DNA from: DATFTF01 sp963825175
GTDB lineage: Bacteria; Acidobacteriota; Thermoanaerobaculia; UBA5066; Gp7-AA6
Reading direction: 5' to 3'
DNA: 64,000 nucleotides
NCBI GenBank assembly: GCA_963825175.1
Contig: CAWGSA010000002.1
Coordinates: 2,728,001-2,792,000, forward strand
Below the pieces are notes generated by a model. The model was given only the letters and a program-made list of their open reading frames with translations, had not been told where the DNA came from and searched no databases. Below, one piece after another: positions 8,462-16,019 of this stretch. The position numbers and the translations under genes were made by a program. How positions within the stretch are numbered: position 1 is the first letter of the stretch; every line of letters starts with the position of its first letter.

Positions 8462-8531
8462 ATACTAATTACTGATGTTTTGTACTATTACAATAATTAT
8501 TATTGTACTCACATAGAAATCCCTAATTAAT
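8462..8531. other. AT-rich patch with 9-bp inverted repeat
   Basis: About 70 bases of strongly AT-rich sequence in an otherwise GC-rich region, replacing the distal part of the sugar dehydrogenase gene. It holds the perfect palindrome TACAATAATTATTATTGTA at 8489-8507 (9-bp arms, one central base). No gene is recognisable. Its composition is unlike anything else in the window. Confidence 0.7.
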
Positions 8532-9052
8532 TTCGGTAAGCCGAACTCGCTGGCGAAGAGGTCCTCGACGAACCCGACCCGCGCAGGGTTCGTCTTGTCG
8601 AAGCGGACGCGGAGGCGGTCGCGGACCAGCCGATGCCCCTCGTCCCGATACCGGGCGACCCGCACGTCGATGCCCGACGCCGCGTTCCCGGATGAGCTGG
8701 CGTACCAAAGGTAGACCCCGCGGGACGTCGCATCGTCCGGAGCGACCGCCAGGCCCATCAATCCGGTTTCGCCCGTCGACTCGACGTCCTCGATCCTCGC
8801 CAGCCGATCCCTCTGCAGCACGCCGTTCTCGACGACGCGGACGCGCCCCGACCGTTCGGCCACCAGCATCCGGGTCGGCGAAGTGAACGCGATCGACCAT
8901 GGGACCTCGAGGCCGGTCACGATCGTCTCCACTCGAAGACGCACGCCGTCCCTGGTGCGAGCGCTCGCGACCGCAGGTCCGGAATCGGTGGGCAGAGCGA
9001 AAGCGCACGCGGCGGCCAGAGCCGGCCGGCAGCGGATCGACGAGCGCGTCAT
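8465..9052 (-). pseudogene. Truncated PQQ-type sugar dehydrogenase (N-terminal fragment)
   Basis: The ATG at 9052 overlaps the rdgB stop (ATGA). After a signal-like N-terminus, residues about 40-150 match the first blades of glucose/sorbosone dehydrogenases (VTGLEVPWSIAF, LVAERSGRVRVVE, TGETGLMGLAVAP, VYLWYASS, VARYR). The family normally runs to 350-450 residues with the HNGG catalytic motif further on; here homology stops near residue 150. The reading frame then runs into a very AT-rich tail (IIIIVIVQNISN) and stops at 8465. No catalytic residues remain. The abrupt switch suggests a deletion, an insertion or an assembly join near 8530. Confidence 0.65.
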
Positions 9053-9600
9053 CGCCATTCTTCGGGCCACCGCGCCGCCAGGGCTTCCCACGCTCTCCGG
9101 CGATGCGAGACCCGATCCTTCTCCTCTCCCGTCATCTCTGCAAAAGTCCGACCGCTTCCCTCCGGAATGAAAATGGCGTCCCACCCGAATCCGTTTCGGC
9201 CGCGGGGGCCGGACGCGATGGTCCCAGCCGATTCCCCCACTGCCGCGATCAGCCGGGTCCCGTCGAAGGACGCCACGGCGCATCGGGCCACGGCCGTTCG
9301 ATCGGAGAATTCGTCCAGCATGCGGGGGATCGCGGCCACGCCGGCGCTCTTCTCCACCCATTTGACCAGGGCGCCGGGAAACCCGCCCCACGCGCGGATG
9401 GCGAGGCCGGAATCCTCCACCACGACGGGACGGGAGAGCAGGGCGTGGGCGGCCCGGGCCTTGGTCTCGACGACCTGCGCCGGGTCGAGCGCCTGCGGCT
9501 CCGGCAGATCGAGGCTCACGCACTCCAGGTCGAAGCCCAGGCGCCTCGCCTCCTGCGCCTTCTCCGGCCGGCTGGTGACGAAGACCGGGCGGGGCTGCAT
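9049..9600 (-). CDS. rdgB: XTP/dITP diphosphatase (RdgB/HAM1 family)
   Basis: Hydrolyses non-canonical purine nucleoside triphosphates (XTP, dITP) to keep them out of DNA. The 183 residues start PVFVTSRPEKAQEARRL, a variant of the usual TxNxxK nucleotide-binding start. The family motifs VVVEDSGLAIRAWGGFPG (about residues 59-76) and FGWDAIFIPEGSGRTFAEM (about 138-156) are intact, as is VSHRRRA near the end. Slightly shorter than the E. coli enzyme (197). Its start lies 6 nt from a symmetrical -10 region shared with the divergent kinase gene. Confidence 0.93.
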   Translation of the reverse strand: MQPRPVFVTSRPEKAQEARRLGFDLECVSLDLPEPQALDPAQVVETKARAAHALLSRPVVVEDSGLAIRAWGGFPGALVKWVEKSAGVAAIPRMLDEFSDRTAVARCAVASFDGTRLIAAVGESAGTIASGPRGRNGFGWDAIFIPEGSGRTFAEMTGEEKDRVSHRRRAWEALAARWPEEWR

Positions 9601-9606
9601 TCCTCG

Positions 9607-9619
9607 ATTGTCCTACAAT
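9607..9619. promoter_or_regulatory. Symmetrical bidirectional -10 region
   Basis: ATTGTCCTACAAT contains TACAAT on the plus strand (9614-9619), 8 nt before the kinase ATG, and GACAAT on the minus strand (complement of 9607-9612), 6 nt before the rdgB ATG. No Shine-Dalgarno lies between either box and its start. Transcription starting about 7 nt downstream of each box would give near-leaderless mRNAs both ways. No -35 match is seen. Confidence 0.5.
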
Positions 9620-9627
9620 GATTTCAC

Positions 9628-11304
9628 ATGGCCACAGGCCAGATCCCCTGTCCGCGCTGCGGCAGCGCCGTCCTCGCGGGGGCGAAGTTTTGCGCCGCCT
9701 GCGGATACGCCACGACGCGGCTCTCCCCCGGCCAGACCCTCGACGGCAAGTACGAGATCCTGGAGAAGATCGCCGAGGGTGGGATGGGCGAGGTCTACAA
9801 GGCCCGCCACATCCATCTGGAAGAAATCCGAATCATCAAAGTCACCAAGCCCGATCCCCTGGGGGAGGGGCCCGAGCCGCGCCGATTCCAGGAAGAAGCC
9901 CGGATCGCGACGCTGGTGCGCCATCCCAACGTCGCCGCGCTCTACGATTTCTCGCGGCTGGACGACGGCTCTTACTACATGGTGTGGGAGTACATCGACG
10001 GCGTCACCCTGGAAGAGTGGTTGCGTCGGTACGGCCCGCTTCCGGCCGCCCGGGCCCTGGATGTAGCGCGGCAGGTGCTGGCAGGGCTGGCAGAAATCCA
10101 CGCCCAGGGGATCGTCCATCGCGATCTCTCCCCCGACAACATCATGCTCAAGGAGACCGGCGGCGGCCGGTTGGTCGCCAAGATCATCGATCTTGGCATC
10201 GCCAAACGCGTGGCGGCCGAGACCCTCCAGAAGATGACCGGAACGGGGATGTTCGTCGGCAAGCTCAAGTACTGCTCGCCGGAGCAGGCCGGCTCGCTCC
10301 CTTCCGGCGAGACCGTCGACGGCCGCAGCGATCTCTATTCGTTCGGGGTGGTCCTGTACGAGATGCTTTCGGGGAAGCCGCCCTTCGAGTCGCAGACACC
10401 CGAAGGGTATCTGGGTAAGCACCTGCACGCGACGCCGCCGCCGCTCGACACGACCCGACTTCCGGCTCAGATCGGGCCGGCGCTGGCTTCGACCGTGCAG
10501 CGGGCGCTGGAAAAGAACAGGGAACGCCGCTTTCGCAACGCGGAAGAATTCTCCGCCGCGCTGGCGCGGCTCCAGCCCTCGGCCACGGAACCGATCGACA
10601 GCGCGCCCACCGCGGTCCTGCCCTCCCGCCGCGCGTCGCCGTTCGTCTGGACCGCCGCCGCCGTCGTGATCCTGGCCGTCGCCACCGCTCTCTTCGTGGT
10701 GCACGGCACCGGCCGCCGAGCGCCCGCCGTCCCGACGCCCGCGGCCGCGACGCCCCAGCCGACCGCGGCCCGCTCGCCGACGGGGGGGGCCGACGAGGTC
10801 GTTGTCGCACCGAGGATCCTGGAAGACACTCCGGCACCCGCAGCGACCCGCGGCGGCACGACCCGGGTCCCGACGGAGCCGCGTCGGCCACCGACTCCTC
10901 GGCCAACGACGACTCCCCCTCCGGCGCCGGCGGCGACCCCGTTCGTTCTGCCCAACGGCCAGCCGCTGACGGAGAGGTTTCTACGCCGCATGATCAACGA
11001 GTGGACGGCTCGGCCGATCGAGGGGCGGGCTCGCGAGTCCGTCCGCGTGGCGTACCTCGCACGCCGCTGGATCGGGGATCATCCGGACGACCGCTTCTCG
11101 GCCGAGCTCATGCAAACCCTGCCCAAGACGCTCAAGGACGACGCCGCGACGGCGCAGTCCAATCTCCGGCCGGGCCTGGCCATCCAGTTCCTGGTCGCCT
11201 CACTGCAGTTGAGTCCGGATGATCCGCAGGTCCTGACGCGGCTCGAGGAGCTGCGAAGGCAGTTTGCCGCGGGAAAGGGCAAGCGCAAGCGTCCCGACCG
11301 GTAA
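9628..11304 (+). CDS. Ser/Thr protein kinase with N-terminal zinc ribbon and one membrane segment
   Basis: A 558-residue Hanks-type kinase. Residues 8-26 (CPRCGSAVLAGAKFCAACG) form a double CxxC zinc ribbon. The kinase domain (about 40-310) has the glycine loop IAEGGMGEVYKA, the VAIK-equivalent Lys in IIKVTK, the catalytic loop HRDLSPDN (Ser replaces the usual Lys) and DLG in place of DFG. A single membrane helix follows (FVWTAAAVVILAVATALFVV, about 338-357), then a Pro/Thr-rich stalk and an Ala/Leu-rich C-terminal domain of unknown type. The catalytic-loop changes may alter activity, but Asp and Asn remain. Likely promoter: TACAAT at 9614. The partner is unknown. Confidence 0.9.
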   Translation: MATGQIPCPRCGSAVLAGAKFCAACGYATTRLSPGQTLDGKYEILEKIAEGGMGEVYKARHIHLEEIRIIKVTKPDPLGEGPEPRRFQEEARIATLVRHPNVAALYDFSRLDDGSYYMVWEYIDGVTLEEWLRRYGPLPAARALDVARQVLAGLAEIHAQGIVHRDLSPDNIMLKETGGGRLVAKIIDLGIAKRVAAETLQKMTGTGMFVGKLKYCSPEQAGSLPSGETVDGRSDLYSFGVVLYEMLSGKPPFESQTPEGYLGKHLHATPPPLDTTRLPAQIGPALASTVQRALEKNRERRFRNAEEFSAALARLQPSATEPIDSAPTAVLPSRRASPFVWTAAAVVILAVATALFVVHGTGRRAPAVPTPAAATPQPTAARSPTGGADEVVVAPRILEDTPAPAATRGGTTRVPTEPRRPPTPRPTTTPPPAPAATPFVLPNGQPLTERFLRRMINEWTARPIEGRARESVRVAYLARRWIGDHPDDRFSAELMQTLPKTLKDDAATAQSNLRPGLAIQFLVASLQLSPDDPQVLTRLEELRRQFAAGKGKRKRPDR

Positions 11305-11325
11305 AGGAATCGGGAACGGGAAAAG

Positions 11326-12996
11326 CTAGCGCTTCCCGCGTTTCTGCGCCGCGGGCGCGGCCGGCGCGGCCTCGACGGTTTCCTCGGGCGCGAAGGAGTC
11401 GATGACCTTGTACATCGGCACCTGCGTCGAGAGGCCCTTGAGCGCGAAGTGCCCCATCTGGGCGACCCGGAACTGCGTCTTGACCGCTTCATAGGTGGCC
11501 GGGCCGATGCAGATTTCGCCGGCGGAGGCGACGAACTCCTCCATGCGGGCGGCCACGTTCACGGCGTTGCCCAGGACCGTATAGTCCACGCGCCGCTCGG
11601 AGCCGATCTCTCCGACGATCGCTTCGCCCGTGTTCAGGGCGATGCGGACCTCGATGGGCGGCTCTCCCCTGGCCCCACGCTCGCGGTTCCAGTCGGCGAC
11701 CCCCTCGCGGATCTTCAACGCCGAGGTGACCGCCCGGGCAGCGTGATCGGGCTGATCGATGGGCGCACCGAAGAACGCCATCACCGCGTCCCCGATGAAC
11801 TTGTCGATGGTGCCGTCCTGCGAAAAGATCGCGTCCGAGGCCAGCGTGAAGAATTGGGTCAGAAGCTGGGACAGCGCCTCCGGCGCCATCTTTTCCGACC
11901 AGCTGGTGAAACCGACGAGGTCGGCAAAGAGGATGGTCACCGTCTTGGTCAGAGCCTTGTTCAAGGAGCCATCGGCCTCGTCGATGATCTCCTCGACCAC
12001 CTGAGGCGAATGGTAGCGCTCCAGGCGCCCTCGGATGCGCCGCTCCTGCTCCACCCGCTCGTGGAGACGGGCCCGCTCGATCGCGACCGCGGCGAAGTTG
12101 GCCAGGGCGGTCAGAAGGTCGAGGTCCTTCTCGGTGAAGGATCCCACGTGGAGCGGCGAGTCGACGTGGATGACCCCGATGACCGAATCGCGGTTCCAGA
12201 GCGGGGCGCACATGGCGGAGCGGATCTGCTGCATCCGGATCGACATCCCCGCCTCGAACCGCTCGTCGCTCTGGGCGTCCGAGGTCAGCACGGCCACCTT
12301 CTGCCGCACCACCATGTCGACGATGGTTCGGGAGTACGGCGCGGAGCCTTCCTCCGTCACCCGCTGCTTCGACTTGAGCCGCGACACGCGCAGCTTGGGC
12401 GAGCCGCCCTCCTCCAGGAGCAAGAACGCGCGATCCACGGGCAGATACTCGAAGACCAGATCCATGACCTTCTGGAGCACGGCCTCGACGTCGTCGGCCG
12501 AGATGAGCGTCTTGGCCACCTGGACCAGGATCTCGAAGACCTTGTTCTTGTACGCCACGTCGAGGACGGCGCGCTTCTTGTTGTCGGTCGACTCCGGCAT
12601 CATGTCGGGAGACTTCTCCAGGCCAAAGTCGAGGTTGAACTCCGAAATCGGACGGATGCAGGTGGAGGTCGAGTCCATCAGGCGCTTGCCCGCGGTGGGC
12701 GGAGACGCCACGACCTCCTCCCGGAAACGAAGGAGAAACGTTCCAATGAGCGCCTGGTCCCCGTCGGCCACGGCGCTCCGGGGCACGGCCTTGTCGTTGA
12801 CGCGGATGCCGTTGGTCGACTGGTTGTCGTAGAGGACCCACGCGCCCTCCTCTTTCTTCAAGACGGCATGGCGCCGCGACACCGAGAAGTCGTTCAACAC
12901 GATGTCGTTGTCGTTGGCCCGACCGATGCTGGCCTCGGTCTTGGTCAGATTGAAGACCTGGGGGCGGCCGTCGGCCTCGTACACGACCTGTAGCAT
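11326..12996 (-). CDS. FHA-GAF-adenylate cyclase (class III)
   Basis: A 556-residue cytosolic signalling enzyme. An FHA domain (about residues 1-95: SIGRANDNDIVL, then SRRHAVL and NQSTNGIRVND) would bind phosphothreonine, a GAF domain follows (about 150-310), and a class III cyclase domain ends the protein (about 335-525: ILFADLVGFT, DKFIGDAVMAFFGAP, RVDYTVLGNAVNVAARME). Both metal Asp, the Asp choosing adenine (DYTVLG) and the transition-state Asn/Arg pair are present, so cAMP synthesis is likely. It lies tail-to-tail with the zinc-ribbon kinase, whose phosphorylated targets could be what the FHA domain reads; that link is inference. Confidence 0.92.
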   Translation of the reverse strand: MLQVVYEADGRPQVFNLTKTEASIGRANDNDIVLNDFSVSRRHAVLKKEEGAWVLYDNQSTNGIRVNDKAVPRSAVADGDQALIGTFLLRFREEVVASPPTAGKRLMDSTSTCIRPISEFNLDFGLEKSPDMMPESTDNKKRAVLDVAYKNKVFEILVQVAKTLISADDVEAVLQKVMDLVFEYLPVDRAFLLLEEGGSPKLRVSRLKSKQRVTEEGSAPYSRTIVDMVVRQKVAVLTSDAQSDERFEAGMSIRMQQIRSAMCAPLWNRDSVIGVIHVDSPLHVGSFTEKDLDLLTALANFAAVAIERARLHERVEQERRIRGRLERYHSPQVVEEIIDEADGSLNKALTKTVTILFADLVGFTSWSEKMAPEALSQLLTQFFTLASDAIFSQDGTIDKFIGDAVMAFFGAPIDQPDHAARAVTSALKIREGVADWNRERGARGEPPIEVRIALNTGEAIVGEIGSERRVDYTVLGNAVNVAARMEEFVASAGEICIGPATYEAVKTQFRVAQMGHFALKGLSTQVPMYKVIDSFAPEETVEAAPAAPAAQKRGKR

Positions 12997-13008
12997 GGAA
13001 GAGGGGAA

Positions 13009-13014
13009 ATTATA
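13009..13014 (-). promoter_or_regulatory. Likely -10 box of the cyclase gene
   Basis: Perfect TATAAT on the minus strand, ending 12 nt before the ATG at 12996. The predicted mRNA leader is about 5 nt and there is no Shine-Dalgarno, so the transcript would be nearly leaderless. Confidence 0.45.
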
Positions 13015-13036
13015 GCGGACTGCGTGGGATCCGGGG

Positions 13037-14035
13037 TCAGTCCCCGAGTCGGAAGACGATCCGAATGGTCTTGTGCGACGTCACCGGCCCGTTCCGGCCC
13101 CGCGCCGGCCGGTATTTCCAGCGAGACACGGCATCGACCGCGGCCTCCGAGAGTCCCAAGGGCAGCCCTCGCAGCACCTGCAGGTCGGTGACGGTTCCCG
13201 ATTCGTCGATGGTCGCGTCGAGGACGACCGTTCCCTCGACGCCGGCACGCCGCGCCGCCTCCGGATAGCGGGGATCCGCCTTGGAGGACAGGACCGCCGG
13301 CTCTTCCTCCGCTGCCGCGCGCACCGCCGGTTCGGCCTCGGTTTCCCCGCCCTCGGTCGAGGGAGGCGGCGTGGTCGAGCCGGACAGATCGGCGATCTGA
13401 AGATCCTTCAGCGCCTTGGCCGGCTCCGCGACGATCACGGGCCGGCGCGGATCGGGTGGCACGAGATCCACATCCGCCGAGCGCACGAAGGCCAGGCTCC
13501 CATCGTTTGCGCGAAACGCGTAGTAGTCGTGATCCACGGCGTGAATCGGGACGGTCTCTCCCTTGCGCAGCCGACCGTCGCGCGCGGCCAGCGGGAAGGG
13601 AGCGAGCAGCACGTCCGTCTCCTCGGCCACGACGCCGAAGACCGGAGAAAAGGACAGGACCTTGCTTGCGCGCTTTTGTCGGGCGTCCCGATCGGCGTCC
13701 GTTTCCACGGTCTCCTGGAGCAGAAAGCCGTCCTGCCCGGCCGAGGTCCGGACCTGCAGCCAACGTCCGCGGTCGGCGGTCACCGTGACACGGGCGCCGC
13801 GCGCGAGCTGCGCGGTGACCGGCGCGTCAGCGGACGGCGCCCGCCGCAGCTCTGCCGGCTCGCCGGTCACAGTCGCCGGCGCCTCGACCGCGGAAGCTCG
13901 GACGGGCCCGGTCCGCCGGGGCCGCGACACGATCAGGAGCAGGGCCAGGGCCACCAGGGACACCGCGGCGGCCCCGGCGATCACCGCCTTGCGCCGGGGA
14001 AGCGCAGCGCCTGACGATTCGGACTCGGCACTCAA
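13037..14035 (-). CDS. TonB-family protein with SH3-like domain
   Basis: A membrane-anchored protein of 332 residues if it starts at the TTG at 14035, which overlaps the ornithine carbamoyltransferase stop (TTGA); no ATG or GTG lies in a sensible place. A membrane helix follows (VIAGAAAVSLVALALLLIVS, about residues 17-36), then an SH3-like domain (AELRRAPSADAPVTAQLARG, about 60-110), a second less clear one (about 130-185), a Pro/Glu-rich linker and a TonB C-terminal domain (PRYPEAARRAGVEGTVVLDA to SRWKYRPA, about 255-332). It probably spans the periplasm. Its place at the end of an arginine deiminase operon is odd. Confidence 0.75.
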   Translation of the reverse strand: MSAESESSGAALPRRKAVIAGAAAVSLVALALLLIVSRPRRTGPVRASAVEAPATVTGEPAELRRAPSADAPVTAQLARGARVTVTADRGRWLQVRTSAGQDGFLLQETVETDADRDARQKRASKVLSFSPVFGVVAEETDVLLAPFPLAARDGRLRKGETVPIHAVDHDYYAFRANDGSLAFVRSADVDLVPPDPRRPVIVAEPAKALKDLQIADLSGSTTPPPSTEGGETEAEPAVRAAAEEEPAVLSSKADPRYPEAARRAGVEGTVVLDATIDESGTVTDLQVLRGLPLGLSEAAVDAVSRWKYRPARGRNGPVTSHKTIRIVFRLGD

Positions 14036-14955
14036 GCGTCTCCTCCGAGCAGGCGCACCAGAAGAGCCTTCTGCGCGTGCAGCCGGTTCTCCGCCTGGTC
14101 GAAGACGGCGGAGGCCGGGCCGTCGATGACCGCCGCATCCACCTCTTCGCCCCGATGCGCGGGCAGACAATGCAGGAAGATCGCGTCCTTCTCCGCCAAC
14201 GCGAAGACGCGCGCGGTGACGCGGTACCCCGCGAATTCAGCAGCCCGAGCGGCCGCCTCTCCTTCCTGCCCCATCGACGCCCACACGTCGGTGTAGACGG
14301 CGCGCGCCCCCGAGAGGCCGTCCTCCAGGGACTGGGTGATGCGGACGGAGCCCCCGGTCTCCGTGGCGGCGGCGCTGGCCCAGGCCAGAACCTGGGGCTG
14401 GGGCTGGAAACCCGGAGGGGTGACCGCGGTGACGTGCGCCCCCAGTTTCGCTCCGGTGACGAGGAGGCTGTGCGCGACATTGTTTCCGTCGCCGACGTAA
14501 CACAGGCGAAAGCCCCGGGCCGTGCCGAAGCGCTCCCGAATGGTCTGGAAGTCCGCCAGGGCCTGGCACGGATGGAGAAGGTCGGAGAGGCCGTTGATGA
14601 CCGGCACCGACGCGAAGCGGCCCAGGTCCTCCACCGTCGCATGGGCGTACGTCCGGGCCATGATCCCGTCGGTGTAACGCGAAAGGACCCGGGCGGTATC
14701 GGAAACGGGCTCTCCCCGGCCCAGTTGCAGATCGCGCGAGGAGAGGAACATCGCGAGCCCGCCCAGCTGGAACATTCCGGTCTCGAAGGAGACGCGGGTC
14801 CGGGTGGACGATTTCTCGAAGATCATCGCCAGGGTCTTTCCGGACAGGGCCGATCGATACTCCGCCGGACGCTTCTTGACGAGGGCGGCAAGATCCAGGA
14901 TCTCCTCGATCTCCTGCGGCGCCCAGTCCTTCTCGTTGACGTAGTCGCGCTTCAC
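14032..14955 (-). CDS. argF: Ornithine carbamoyltransferase (catabolic by context)
   Basis: Interconverts ornithine plus carbamoyl phosphate and citrulline. The 307 residues contain the carbamoyl-phosphate loop STRTRVSFE (about residues 51-59), HPCQALADF (about 130-138) and the ornithine-binding FLHCLPAHRGEEV (about 265-277). It follows carbamate kinase and arginine deiminase on the same strand, so it most likely works in reverse, phosphorolysing citrulline (ArcB role), although one gene could serve both directions. The stop overlaps a TTG start of the TonB-like gene. Confidence 0.93.
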   Translation of the reverse strand: MKRDYVNEKDWAPQEIEEILDLAALVKKRPAEYRSALSGKTLAMIFEKSSTRTRVSFETGMFQLGGLAMFLSSRDLQLGRGEPVSDTARVLSRYTDGIMARTYAHATVEDLGRFASVPVINGLSDLLHPCQALADFQTIRERFGTARGFRLCYVGDGNNVAHSLLVTGAKLGAHVTAVTPPGFQPQPQVLAWASAAATETGGSVRITQSLEDGLSGARAVYTDVWASMGQEGEAAARAAEFAGYRVTARVFALAEKDAIFLHCLPAHRGEEVDAAVIDGPASAVFDQAENRLHAQKALLVRLLGGDA

Positions 14956-14989
14956 AGCCGGGCCCGTTCCGGAGCCTCGGATCGCCCGC

Positions 14990-15967
14990 TCACTCGATCA
15001 CCCGATTCCGAACGAGGGTCCCGGTCTTTCCTTCCAGCGCGGCGTCGAGCGATTCGGCAGTCGTGATCAGCACATCGCGTCCTCCGGCTTCGACGTACCG
15101 GATCGCCGCGTCGATCTTTGGACCCATGCTTCCGGGAGGAAACTGGCCGTCTGCGAGCATCCTCCGCGCCAGGGCCACGTCCATCTCCGGAATCGGGGTC
15201 TCAGTCGGCTTCCCGAAGTCCCGGGCCACGCGGTCGACGCCCGTCAAAATGATGAAAAGGTCGGCGGAGAGCGACGCCGCGAGCATGGAGGCAGCATAGT
15301 CCTTGTCGATCACCGCTTCGACTCCGCGCATCTCTCCTTCCGCCGGCACGACGACGGGGATCCCGCCGCCCCCCGCGGCGATCACCAGGTTGCCCCGGTT
15401 GATCAGCATGGCCGCGACGTCCACTCCGCGGATCGCTCGCGGCTTGGGCGACGCGACGACCTTGCGCCATCCGCGTCCGGCGTCCTCGACCATGGTCCAA
15501 CCGTGCGCCTCGGTCAGAACCGCGGCGCGCTCGGCGGAGAAGAAGGGACCGACCGGCTTGGACGGACTCTCGAACGCGGGATCGGCGGCATCGACTTCCA
15601 CCTGGGTCAAGAACGTCACGACGTCCTTGCGAAATCCCGCCCGGGGCAGCTCGATGGCGAAGGCCAGCTCCAGAAGGAACCCGATCGAACCCTGCGTCTG
15701 GGCCACGCAGAAGTCGAGAGTCTGAGGCGGGACGCGCTCCGCCGCGATCTCCGACTGCAGGAGGAGGTTCCCGACCTGCGGGCCGTTGCCGTGCACGACG
15801 ATCATTTCGTAGCCGCGCGCCAGGATCGGCACGAGCCGCCGGACCGCCTCCCGAGCGCGCACGAGCTGCTCTTCCGTCGTCCCGGAGTCTTCCGGGCGCA
15901 GCAGGGCGTTGCCGCCGAACGCAACGACCGCGAGCGGCCGCACGAAGGAGAAGAAGCGGGTGGTCAT
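14990..15967 (-). CDS. arcC: Carbamate kinase
   Basis: Makes ATP from carbamoyl phosphate and ADP in the arginine deiminase pathway. The 325-residue amino acid kinase fold protein shows AFGGNALL (about residues 16-23), VHGNGPQVGNLLLQ (about 59-72), QTQGSIGFLLE, AGGGGIPVV (about 198-206) and DKDYAASMLA (about 221-230), all standard for ArcC. It lies 34 bp upstream of the carbamoyltransferase gene and 52 bp downstream of arcA; that gap is filled by a heptamer array. Confidence 0.95.
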   Translation of the reverse strand: MTTRFFSFVRPLAVVAFGGNALLRPEDSGTTEEQLVRAREAVRRLVPILARGYEMIVVHGNGPQVGNLLLQSEIAAERVPPQTLDFCVAQTQGSIGFLLELAFAIELPRAGFRKDVVTFLTQVEVDAADPAFESPSKPVGPFFSAERAAVLTEAHGWTMVEDAGRGWRKVVASPKPRAIRGVDVAAMLINRGNLVIAAGGGGIPVVVPAEGEMRGVEAVIDKDYAASMLAASLSADLFIILTGVDRVARDFGKPTETPIPEMDVALARRMLADGQFPPGSMGPKIDAAIRYVEAGGRDVLITTAESLDAALEGKTGTLVRNRVIE

Positions 15968-15972
15968 GAGCG

Positions 15973-16007
15973 GGCGTGAGGCGTGAGGCGGAAGGCGTGA
16001 GGCGGGA
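15973..16007. repeat. Heptamer array (GGCGTGA), 5 units
   Basis: Five tandem heptamers (GGCGTGA, GGCGTGA, GGCGGAA, GGCGTGA, GGCGGGA) fill the gap between arcA and arcC, starting 6 bp from the arcC start codon. The same unit recurs at 38992, 41734, 42476, 42579 and 56471. Confidence 0.8.
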
Positions 16008-16019
16008 CGCGTTCACGCG

